A stretch of DNA of 64,000 bases, taken from the NCBI GenBank assembly GCA_023897205.1, contig JAHWDD010000005.1, forward strand, positions 2,232,001-2,296,000, given 5' to 3'. Below, piece after piece: positions 1 through 10,128 of this stretch. Position 1 is the stretch's first letter. Each line of letters begins with the position of its first letter. The notes below the pieces were generated by a model. The model was not told the DNA's origin. It searched no databases and saw only the letters and a program-made list of their open reading frames with translations. Source of the stretch: Exophiala sp. HKRS030 (taxonomy: Eukaryota > Ascomycota > Eurotiomycetes > Chaetothyriales > Herpotrichiellaceae). Made by a program: the position numbers and the translations under genes.

Positions 1-357
1 CATATTTGCCTTTTGGAGGGGTTGTGCTTCTGTTGTGTGACCGTCGATAAAGATACATAGGTAATTAAATTACCTTGAGATACCTGCCTGAGATCCTCCG
101 AGGATTTGTTATTTTTTGCACAGGGGTCCAGATTAACAAGGGCAACATTCCAGATCGCGTATCGGCGCATACAGAGTATTTCAACACAATACAATCACGT
201 GGTTTGAGTACAACGTCTCGATACGCTTCGATACGTCTTGGCGCGGTCTTTACATCTCTTGGCGCGTTCAGTTTCGATGTCACACGTGTACAAGGACGCT
301 GAAGGAGTTAACAAGGGGTTCGATGCAACTTTGATCGGTGAGACATACGCCCCTCGG
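1..357. other. Left edge, no gene seen
   Basis: No supported gene. The short reading frames on both strands have no recognisable domain. This is probably 3' flank of the regulator remnant that ends at 358. Confidence 0.5.
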
Positions 358-2381
358 CTAGAACTCATTGCTATCCAGTAGGTGTCTTGTGGTAGGATCT
401 CGGTAACCACGATGCCCAGGTCTCCTCGCCTCATCCCAGGAAGCTCGACAGAACGTCTCCAGTAAATGGCAGACGTTCTCCATCTTATCCTCGTCCATAC
501 TGCGCAGTAGCTCTGTGTTGAGCAGACCGCGAATCTCAGCTTCCACAAACATATATGCTAGCTGCCAAAATTCAGGCCCGGCGTCCTGCATGAACCCAAT
601 CTTCTTCCACTCTTCGAGAGGAAAAATGCTGATCTGCGATTTCCATATTCTTATCCAACGGTCAAGAGCTCTCGTCATGGCGGGATAGAGTATTCTCCCT
701 GTTCCACTTGCACGCGAGGCATGGATAGTACAATGCAAGCCTAGCTGACATATTAGCCCACTGAAATGAAGAGACAGAGGTCACATCGGACCGGCTTACC
801 ACAAAGAACAAAAAAGAAAATTCATCGGAGACAACTCAGCCAGCCTTGACTTTGCTCTAAGGTTTGATTGACTCTCTAGGAGTTCAGACACACACGCAGA
901 GAGTGACAGAGCGTTGGCTCTCATTTCCTGCTTTGTGTGTTGCTCGCATGCAGCACTAGTGGTGGCAGAAAAACAGCTTTCTCTGCACATGGGATCGCCG
1001 GTCATTTCCGAGATAGCCAGTCGAGGGTAATGCGCGTGGAACATGGCAAAGTTGCTTTCGATACCAAAGATGAGGTATGCGACTCTAGACCTTCACGTTA
1101 GAAAAGTCAACAGTAAGCCTTGGTGGTCGTCAGTTATCTCACCTTATCCTTGACTCTTTTGCCACAAATCCGTGCCAGTCAAACTCAACCCACTCTCTTG
1201 GTTCCAAATCCAAATATTCATTCTTACTGTCGAAGAGCTTCAAGCCCCGAGCTGCCCGAATTACATCGTTGTATCTCGAGCTCCTAACTCGCCGTCGAGA
1301 GACGGTGTTGTTGGTGCACATCTGTACAAGCACCATTAAATACGCGGCCTGAAGAGGCTCCAGTGATGTAAAAGGTGGCCGCCAGGAGGGCAAGTCGTTT
1401 TGCAACAGCGTCCTGAAATCTGGATGATTGAAAGCATAGTCCTCGGCGAGATCATAGTAAGCTCGAGCCAGGGAAGCCTCAAGCTCCGAGGAGTAAGCCA
1501 GACCGATCAGAAAGACTGCAAGCAACAGAGGTGGGTGAACCTTAGCAACATCAAAGGTAGAGAGATGTAGAATCGGGCAATGTGGACTCCAGCAAACAAA
1601 GTAGAGTTCGCAGGAATCTACCACATTCTTTGGGGTGAAGGAATTTCTGAACGCCTCCTGGTCGTACATGCGGCACTCTCTAGTCTGGCCGTCTGGTACA
1701 CGACACAAGGCCGCGAGATCGCGAGTAACCTGCTGCGTAACGGATTAGATATGGTTCGCGTTCTTGTCCAAAAGGAGGCCACCATCAGTCGCTGGTTGAG
1801 CATGGTTGAGCATCAATGATGTCGTCCAACCATTGCTCGTCGGGGTTCCCAAACAGGAACGTATTCTCAAAGGCTTGAGTCCACCCATCGAAGCATACAA
1901 TCTCTAATGAACCGACGTCCTAAAGAACAAGTGAACCTTCCAAATCCTGTGCTTTCCTGTAGTATGCTGAAATACAGTTGGTCGCAGGGTCGGTATAATT
2001 TAAAAGAAATGGCATTGATGTCCTCCTGCCTTCGATGTTCCGGAATGGAGATGAAGGACGGCCATCACAGAATCGTAGCATATGTCTAGCATCTCTCACT
2101 GGGGGTTCGTGAAGCTCCATGATCGCCTCGCCGCTCACGATCTCCTTCTGGCAGTCTTCGTGGTAGATGCATTGTGCAATCTTCTGGAGACACCGAGTAC
2201 ATGGCACTCTCTGGTCGCATGGTACTTTAGCTGTTGCACATTGACTGCAAGCTTTTTTCTTTCGGCCTCGCACTCCTTGCGTTGACAGAAACCCCGCTCC
2301 TTTCTCGCTGCAAGTCTTGGAGTGACGGTGGGCTACATCTCTTGATTGTGTTGCTGTCAGCTTCGAGATATCACTGCCCAC
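358..2381 (-). pseudogene. Zn2Cys6 (C6) fungal transcription factor, probably disrupted
   Basis: Seen: on the minus strand a complete Zn2Cys6 DNA-binding domain (Cys spacing 2-6-5-2-6, near 2220-2310) follows a stub reading RDVAHRHSKTC, which looks like the second half of a C2H2/C2HC finger. The first half (the CxxC part) is not found upstream, where the P450 remnant begins. Downstream stretches resemble the middle homology region of such regulators: a YFVCWSPHCPILH-like segment near 1560-1610, then helices down to 358. The frame is interrupted. A TAG at 1920-1922 lies in frame between two coding-like stretches and no ordinary intron removes it. The splice I can draw near 740-795 leaves phases that do not match. 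Inference: a decayed pathway regulator of the P450 remnant next door. Some breaks could still be introns I placed wrongly, so a functional multi-exon gene is not excluded. Domain identity is firm, pseudogene status is moderate. Confidence 0.6.
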
Positions 2382-2387
2382 TCAAAT

Positions 2388-3570
2388 CTCCCAAGGCGCC
2401 CCCCTTCTTCGGGCCCATTTCCTTTGCCCATCGTCGGGAATCATTTGGTCATACCAAAGGTCAAGCCCTGGATCGCGTTCGAGGAATGGAGGAACTACTA
2501 CAAAGACCCTCTTGTGACGGTTTGGCTTGGACGTCGACCGATCATCGTAGCCAACGATGCTTGGTCTGCTTCTGGACTCATGGAGAAGAGGGCACACATC
2601 TATTCTTCCCGGCCTCACATCATTGTCATGGGCGATGTGTTCAACTGGACAGTCAACAACCAAGTCTGCCAGGTCTACGGTGACAGGTCGAGGAGCCATC
2701 GAAAACTTACGGTAAAGAGCATCTTATTTCCCCCGGCCCCTTTCACCCTTTCAGGCTGTTAACACTGTGTTGTAGCACTCAGTTGTTGGCTCTCAAGCGA
2801 TCCGCACCTACCGTGATATCCAAGCTGCCGAGTTCAAAGTGATGACCTGGAGCATCTTGAAAGATGGTACGCTTGCTCGGTAGTTTCCATCATTGGCTGG
2901 GGCGTCGAATCACCAGGAAAAACGACTATGTGGCAAAGCAAGCTCTCGAGGTCATGGCCAATGCGGTAGACGTCGTTATTCCCGGACTATTTTGGATGGA
3001 GTCTCTACCTTTCCTGACGAAGCTACCAAAGTGGCTCTATCCTTTACCACGAGCCATACAAGATCAGGCCAATCTCCTAGCACGGTATCTCTATAACTTG
3101 TCCCTGGAAGGATCTCAAAGCAAACAGGACAGCTTTTCCAAACGACTTATCGAAGAACAGAATGAAAATGGGCTTTCGGACGCGGAGGTTGCAAGCTTGA
3201 CCTCCAACTTGATCGGCGCGCGTGAACACCACCAGTAGCACCATCCTGTCTTGTATCCTGGCCATGTGTGTCTTCCCTGAAGCTCAGAAAAAGGCGTATG
3301 ATGAATTGGACGAGGTTATTGGTCACGATAGAAGCCCAGACTGGTCAGATGAAGCTTGCCTGCCTTATATCGACCCCATCATCAAGGAGACACTACGATG
3401 GCGATCGGTGACAATTCCTGGTGGAATCCCACACGCTCCTATTCAGGACGACATCTACAACGGTTATCGTATTCCGGCTGGTACAAACATAACTGCGAAC
3501 CTTTGGACCATCCACCGTCATTCTCGCGAGTTCCCAGATCCGGACAAGTTCGAGCCCGAAAGGTATTTGA
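2388..3570 (+). pseudogene. Cytochrome P450 remnant, frameshifted and lacking its haem-binding end
   Basis: Seen: the proline-rich hinge (LPRRPPSSGPFPLPIVGN) starts near 2388 with no membrane anchor in front. A good intron lies at 2711-2776. After about 2868 roughly 15-20 residues of the usual family sequence are missing. A one-base loss near 2890 (GW-GRR region) shifts the frame, and a second shift near 3220 falls in the I-helix oxygen-binding motif (VNTTSS). The K-helix ExxR (ETLRWR) and the PERF-like FEPERYL survive, but the Cys haem loop expected next is absent and the sequence changes into a monooxygenase tail. P450s of this class oxidise small molecules at the ER. With no haem ligand and several frame breaks this copy cannot make an active enzyme. 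It resembles the OrdA-like P450s of natural-product clusters, which is recollection rather than a search. Head to head with the broken regulator at 358-2381. Confidence 0.85.
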
Positions 3571-3841
3571 CTCCAAAACCCGCGAGCCCGAGTTCGATTT
3601 CGATCATCAGTCCAAGATCGAAGATGGTAGTTGTAGTGGATTCCTCGAAAGGTACGGCATCGACTTGAATGACGACAAGGAGGACGGCGGACTGGTGCTG
3701 GTTAGGCCTGATTTGTATGTTGGGCTGTCGTGTTGGATGGGGGACGCGAAAGCCGTACTGGAACACCTGAAGCAGTGGTACGCGCCAAATCATATCAGTC
3801 CTTACGTGGACAAGTTGATACCAGAGCAACAACGTGGTTAG
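3571..3841 (+). pseudogene. C-terminal fragment of a FAD-dependent monooxygenase (phenol 2-monooxygenase type)
   Basis: About 85 residues in one open frame contain YGID, then LVLVRPDLYVGLS, then an amphipathic KQWY end and a stop at 3841. This order is typical of the C-terminal thioredoxin-like dimerisation part of phenol 2-monooxygenase-like flavoenzymes. No FAD-binding domain (GxGxxG, DG or GD motif) lies anywhere upstream, so it is a tail without a body. It starts immediately after the P450 FEPERYL stretch, in a different frame from that P450 segment, so the two are joined by a deletion or rearrangement rather than being a working fusion. Both enzyme classes are common in secondary-metabolite clusters, which suggests that a larger cluster once stood here. 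Confidence 0.6.
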
Positions 3842-4398
3842 GCTCGGCTGTTTTCGAAGTCTTGTCAAAATGTAATGGCATTGGCAGATCTATGACTGAG
3901 TTCAAAGGGCCACCGGGGAAAAGTGTACTGTATGATTTCACGGTAATGACACACCTACTGGTCTTTACATGATAACTCATCGACATGGTCTTTACATAAC
4001 TTGACATAAAATGTTATCCCCAGAGGACGGCGACGATGTACCCGAAATGAGCAGATCACAATACCGTATTGTACCGTACGGCCCGCAAAAGCTTGGTCAG
4101 CGCTTAGTCGTCATAATGCCTAACGCCTACTTCGGTCTAGCCGAAGAACCACCGTCATTAGGTGCCTGTACCGTAACTTACTGTAATCTATACCTACGGT
4201 ACGCTCGTGATCGTACTCGTATAGGCCTTTCTTATCGGCCAAAATTTTTTGCCGTGCCTCACAATTTCTTATCACACCGCACCCGCAGTTTGAGAAGTTG
4301 TTGGTCGTAGGCGGCGACAACCCCTTTCCTTTCTAGACGTCTTTATCGTTTGCTCCCTTTCTGTGTTCAAGCGACCGTTGTTTCATAGATCTTCCAGA
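3842..4398. other. Intergenic, rich in short GTAC-type inverted motifs
   Basis: No gene. 4040-4210 holds many short overlapping GTACCGTA / TACGGTAC-like words that could pair with one another. The 3' part is the PXR1 promoter and 5' leader. Confidence 0.5.
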
Positions 4399-5418
4399 AT
4401 GGGACTGGCAGAGCCGAAGAGGTAGGCCTTTTCTGCTTCCAGGATACAGTTGGATCCTTGTCCCTTCAGCAGGTCCAAGTTGTCTACCAGACGAAATGCT
4501 GACTTTCAAACCAGACGCAGTAAGATCTCGCACGATCCGCGCAATCTATCATGGTCCCAGTCCTCGACCTCCTTCGGCCAGCGGATTATGACCCAGCAGG
4601 GATGGCAAGAAGGTCAATCGCTCGGAAACCGAGAAAGCATACACGTCGGTGTCAATGATGCCGATCGACTCGCTGCTGCTCGTGTGGGGGTCCTGTTCAA
4701 GAACAATAATCTGGGACTGGGTGCGAAGACAAAGAGCCAAGATGTCGAAGGACAGCGGACTGGACTTGACGCCTTTCAAGGTCTTCTCGGCAGACTCAAC
4801 GGAAAGAGCGATGCGGAGTTGAAGAAACAAGAGAAGAAGATCGAGGATAGAAAGCTGGAAATGTACGCTCGAGGACGGTGGGGCGGCTTGGTGTTCGTAA
4901 AAGGAGGAATCCTCGAGGGAAGCATCAAAGACAAGACCACCACAAAAGCCGACAAGCAGGACGAGTCTGACGACCAGCCCGACCAAACACAATCGGAACC
5001 GGTGTCCGACCAAGACGGAGGCGATGAAAAGCGCAGGAGGAGAGAAGAAAGGAAACAAAGAAAAGAGGAGAGGAGGAAGCGAAGGGAGGAAAAGGCTTCA
5101 CGACAAGCCGACAAGAAGGCCAAAACGAAAGAGGCAGCGACGACCTCTTTGCCCCTGCATAAATCGCCCTTGAGTCAACCACCTGATGAACCTGTGTCCT
5201 CGTCATCTTCCGAGAATGAAATCGATGTGACAACGTCGAGCAAGAATTCGAAACGGGGAAGATCAAGCACACCTCGCGAAGAGCTCGTTACTCCGAAATC
5301 ACACAATGTTGGAATAAAGAGCGGCAGACACATTCTTCGAGGACGAAATATTCAAGCAAAGAGGATGGCATTCTCGGATATGAAGGGGTTGGACGAAATC
5401 TTTATGAGGCCAGGCTGA
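4399..5418 (+). CDS. PXR1: PXR1/Gno1 (PinX1-like) G-patch protein
   Basis: Two exons, 4399-4421 and 4515-5418, give 308 residues. The start was chosen because the tiny first exon encodes MGLAEPKR, which splices exactly onto RSKISHDPRN and restores the conserved PinX1 N-terminus. The intron has GTAGG, a GCTGAC branch site and CAG. The G-patch follows (FGQRIMTQQGWQEGQSLG, then LGLGA), then TGLDAFQGLLGRLNGKSD, a hallmark of this family. The second half is low-complexity and charged, with Lys/Arg/Glu-rich runs typical of a nucleolar protein. In yeast the orthologue stimulates the Prp43 helicase in pre-rRNA and snoRNA 3'-end processing and inhibits telomerase. The same role here is inference from the family. 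Nothing is truncated. Confidence 0.9.
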
Positions 5419-6912
5419 ATATTCCTTGTCACAATGAGCGATTTTCTTTCCGAGTTTCGACGACATTGTCTCAGACCTTTACTAAAGACTTTTCTCGAAC
5501 CAAGTCGTGCCTTGGACAAGGTCGGGCGGCGACCACGTCAACTACCTCTTGGGTCTGAGACCTGAGTGTCACGATCGACATATGCGGCTTCTCAACTTCC
5601 CACACCGCAGCGCGCGAGAGAGGGAGAGAGCCCAGCTTTCCGAGCAGCCTTGAAATCGAAATGAGATATATCATACAGGGTAACATTGCTGCGGACGCGT
5701 GAGATGCCAGCCACACCAACCCACCACCCTCAGATGACCCGTCAAAATGGGACATTCGAACCAGGAGCTACAGAGACTACCCAGGATGGAATGTCACCAC
5801 CACCAACATTTGACGACGCAGAAAGTGCTCGTAACGTCTCGAGAGTTTGTTGGCATCGTTTTACACGGCGTGTTGCTACGGTCTTGACCGCGACACATGG
5901 ATGGGTACGAGCCACCACGAAAAAGTCAAATGTCGAGTGACAATTATTTTCCGCCTTTACAGGAGACGACTGGACGAGGAACCACGACTTGGGTTCTCTT
6001 TTGTGAAAGAGGAGCGAGGCCGTACCGATACTATTTGGGTTGGTGGCCACTGATTTACCTGTGCGAGAAGGACTTTCTGTCTCTTCAAGGGAAGACTTGA
6101 CGGGTTTCCCCAACGAAGCCATGATTGAAGATCCATAAACCGCATCAACTAGACGACAAAGCCAGATGGAAGAAGCATAGATCTGGGATAAAATGATACC
6201 AAAATCTCCAATACCAATTGAGAGCTCAAAACGAAACTTTATCACCACCATTCTTTCTCTTAAAGAAGTGACACTCCCAAGTCGTATTCGTATTCGTATT
6301 ATTCATGTTCAATATTCGATATTCATTTTCCTGTGTCTGTGTACCATATTTCCAGGGAATATTTCTTCTCTCCCCTTTTGAGCGTCGATTTTGCAACTTG
6401 ATCCTTCCATCAATGACGAACAATGCAACCATGTACTCCGGATCGGTAAGCGTGAGTAAAGCGTATATACAGCGAGGAGGTACCTACTATCGGACAAGTA
6501 CACAAAAGGTAGACGTGTGCCTCTTTTTTTCTCTTCGTACTCCGTACTGTTATTCCCAACCCTCAACTTCCATACCCTTCCATGCCTATATACCTTCAAT
6601 ATCCATATCCATGTCCTGAAACTGAAAACATGTTTGTTGGGACGCGACCACGACCAAAAAATAATACAAGGATTTCGGCTGGAGAAAACTTCACACCCAC
6701 CCCTCCGTTTGCCCAGCCCCAAAAGATACAAACAACGAAAAAACAAATGCTCGGTACCGAAGGTATACCCACCACCTTCCGGGGCCATTGGACAAATCAC
6801 GCGGCCCAAGTCGCCCGGACGGAGTGGAATATAGGGTGGCTTGCTCGTTTGATCGCCCAACGGTCCTTCCTACTTGCTCATTTTCCCAAATTCAATGATC
6901 CTTTGAATTGTC
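5419..6912. other. Convergent intergenic region, no gene
   Basis: 3' flanks of PXR1 (+) and the checkpoint kinase (-). The open frames here, the longest being 183 codons on the minus strand, show no domain or codon pattern. TATTCG is repeated three times at about 6284-6301. Confidence 0.5.
6283..6302. repeat. Short TATTCG tandem repeat
   Basis: About three copies of the hexamer TATTCG/CGTATT followed by an ATTC-rich stretch, intergenic. Simple sequence with no assigned role. Confidence 0.6.
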
Positions 6913-8853
6913 TCACTTTGTCGAATTTTTATCGTCGGGAACCTCGGCAGGAAGGTATCGACTCGATATGTCATCGCCGAATAACTGCATGTCACCTTTA
7001 CCGCCCATGCCCATGAATTCCTCTTGCTGTCTGTTGGCGGCAGGATCCTCCTCCTTTGCAGCAGGTTCATTCCTTTTGTTGTTCTTCTTGGGCGTCGACC
7101 GGACAATCTTGCCGTTCGGGTTCTTCTGCCAGACTTTGACCTTTGCGGTGTCCCCCTGCGAAGCCCCGGGGATGTGTTGACCGTCGACGGGGACGACCTT
7201 GCTGACCTTGACGTCGTTGATGTCTGCCAACAACGTGCGCTCTCGCTGGATCTTGCGCTTCGAAAAGTCCAGCGCGTGCATGGCGCCCGTGAGCCCGTCG
7301 GTCGAGTCCGCTGGGTTGATGTTGCCCGCGTTTCTCGTCCAGGGGTGCTCGAGACACTCGTCGACCGTGATGCGCTTGGCAACATCCACGGTCAGCATGC
7401 GGTCGATAAGATCCAAAGCCGGGTCGCCGATCGAGTCCCAGTAGGGTGAAGGATAGTCGAATCGGCCCATTTTGATCTGCTGGGCAAGAGTGTAAGGATT
7501 GTCGCTGGAGTAGAGTTCGTCGGAAAAGGGCGGGAAGCCACACAGACAAATATAGAGCACCACTCCGAGAGACCAAATGTCGACGGCTCTGGTGTACTTG
7601 CGATGACGTGTATTTTCCAGGATTTCTGGAGCCACGTCTAGTCATGCGGTGGTCAGCAGCGAACAGAACTCTGCGGAGCCAGACGGAAACTTACAACTCG
7701 GTGTTCCGCACAGAGTAGTCGTGAACGATTCCTCGCCGATAATCTTCGCGAGACCAAAGTCAGCAAGCTTGACGGACAGGTTCTTGTCTGTCAGCAAGAT
7801 GTTCTCCGGCTTGATGTCACGGTGAACAATGTTCCGCTCGTGCAGGTATTTCGTGCCTTGGAAAAGCTGAATAAAGATCTTGCGCGTCTCGGCCTCTGAC
7901 AATTTCTGCTTGGTCACGATCAAATTGAATAGTTCGCCTTCGGCAGCAAGCTCGAGAATGAGGTACACTCCGTCTGGCTCGTCAAAGGTCTCCTTCAGGC
8001 ATAGCACGTTGGGATGGCTGACGCTCATCAAAAGTGCAATTTCTTGCTGCAAACCTTCTTGTTGGGACTTTTGCGACTCGCCCAGTCGCCTCTCGAACTT
8101 TTTGACTGCATACTTGAAGCCAGACGACCGTTCCACGCACATGTAGACCGTCGCGAAGTGACCCTTGCCGAGCTGCTGTAAAATACGATACCGCGAATTG
8201 AAAGCACTCGAATCCCGGTTTCTGGGATATCGAAAGACAAACCTTGCTTCGTCGAGAATAGTGATCTCGTCTCCATCCTCGAGTTCCCGCCTCTTGTTGC
8301 GTCCGAGCAGTGCCTCATTCACAAAGGTTCCATTGCTCGACAAGTCTTCGAGTACGGCGATCGTGTCGCCGTTTCGAGTCTCGTTGAAGATCAAGAAGTG
8401 CCGATTCGATACAGTCGGAATGTCAATGATCATGTCACATTCAGGGTGCCTCCCGACAAGATACCCGCCGGCCGGGAATCCCACCATTCGCTTGTCGGCT
8501 TCGTAATCTTCCTCGTCTTCTTTCAAATCGTCCTTTCCACGAGTGCCGGATTTGACCGTTGCCCGGCTTATTTCCAGAGGCGCCGTGGGTGCAGGACAGA
8601 ACGCCCTTCTCTTCAAAGTGATACGATGGCCGGCATTGGTCAAAGGGAACAGGTACCCCCAAGTACCGTCATCGTCGTCTAAATCGGGCTCAACGTCCCG
8701 CGGCGGATAGACAAACTGCGACAGGGGCTGCGTGTCTTGGGGCGGTGACGACAAGGGCTGCAATTGGGACGAAGATAAGGGAGTGACATGGCGAATCTGA
8801 CTGGGACGACCTTCGGGAGGTGTAGCCGTCTGCTCTTTCGCCGGCTCGGTCAC
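6913..8853 (-). CDS. CDS1: Chk2/Cds1/Rad53-type DNA-damage checkpoint kinase
   Basis: Exons 8853-7695 and 7637-6913 around a 57-base intron (GTAAGT...CTGAC...TAG) give 627 residues. In order: an N-terminal SQ/TQ cluster (S18, T41 and others), one FHA domain at about 128-208 (GGYLVGRHPECD, then SNRHF), and a Ser/Thr kinase from about 223 with the glycine loop GKGHFATVY, AVKKF lysine, HRDIKPEN catalytic loop, ADFGLAK and CGTPSYVAPE, which is rebuilt exactly across the intron. The tail after about residue 490 is basic and disordered. A single FHA domain matches S. pombe Cds1 and Aspergillus ChkB rather than budding yeast Rad53, which has two. In the family, ATR/ATM-type kinases phosphorylate the SQ/TQ cluster, the FHA domain mediates assembly on phospho-threonine, and the active kinase stabilises stalled replication forks. 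All catalytic residues appear intact. Confidence 0.92.
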
Positions 8854-10128
8854 GGTCGACTCATGGTTCGTAAGAGGGGAAGGGAGGTATTGGTTCTTGA
8901 TGGGTGTCTTTGTAACATCTTTCTCTTTTTGTGTCTGGGAGGATATTCTCTGGGACCTGCGAGGCTTCTTTATTTCCTGGTCGTCCCCAGTGCTATGCTA
9001 TGATTCGCAAAGTCAGATTTGACGTTCTGTGCAACACGGCGCAGGTGTTTTTTGGGTTTACCCTGTTGCGCTTCAGGCTACTCTTTTCCTGCCTAGGGCC
9101 CATTAAGACCACCGACTACCACCGCTACCTAGCTGTACCACCAAAACTTCGCTTGGCGTTTGTTCTACGTGGTATGGTTCGGGGACGCTCTCCCACGGGG
9201 TATGTCACGGCTCAGTATGAGATAGCCGAAACCGAAGGGGAGGGTCGAGAACTTGAGGTTCGGCTAGAAAGTCAACCGGTTCTAATCTGAATACAAGTCG
9301 GGAAACAGTATAAGAAGTATCGGCTAGTTCCCTCAAGAGAACAATGAGCAGATGGTTTGGGAGGAGACTTGAGGATATTCCCAATGGAGTTGAGATGAAT
9401 GCCGTGCAAGATGCGCCAGCTTCAATTGGGCGAGTCATAGACCGAGTCACGTGGATTTCAGCCTTGTCCCAGTTGGGGGCGAGCAGTGTTTCATGCTTGG
9501 CGATGAACGGCATCGCAATAGGTGGTCCAGCTTTCACTTCTGGAAAAAAAACATCAAGAAATATCTGGTAGTAACACTGAGATACCCCGAAATGTGCAGG
9601 ACCAGAAGGACTCGAAACATACTTGTGACAACTATGCAAGGGTAAAGTAGTATTCAGTAAAGCCATAGATACAGAACTTCATCTTGTTGAATCACACGTT
9701 CTACTTACAAGAGAATGGCTTTATTGCCGACTGCTAGCTGAGCAACAAAGTCTTCTGCAACTTACAAAAAATAGTTACGACGAAGTATGTACAACCTCCA
9801 CCACGATAAAAAGTGCAAAATCAACTTTGCAATCAAGCCCCAGATCATGCATAAAGCATGCAATGCATTCACTTTTGCGCGATGAGATGTTTGGGCTAGC
9901 AGGATGCGCAATGAGTCGTCATCAACCCCTTCCTGGCAGCAATATAGTGACAATGCCAGGAGAATAACCATTTTAAACCCGCCCTTGAAAACCCCGGGGT
10001 ATCAACGAAACCAACCAAATCCCACCCATCATTGATCGAATGAAAAAAGCCATCGTCGTTACAAGGTGCCTTTGTTATCATCTCAGCGACTTCCCATATG
10101 TACTGCGCTCAGGAACCCGCTAATGGAG
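8854..10128. other. Intergenic, no gene
   Basis: 5' flank of the checkpoint kinase and 3' flank of SPT7, both on the minus strand. Small frames at 9205-9666 and elsewhere have no family features. Confidence 0.5.

Noticed and set aside
5742..6251. 169-codon minus frame between PXR1 and the kinase
   Set aside because: No recognisable motif and low-quality composition; lies in a convergent 3' region.
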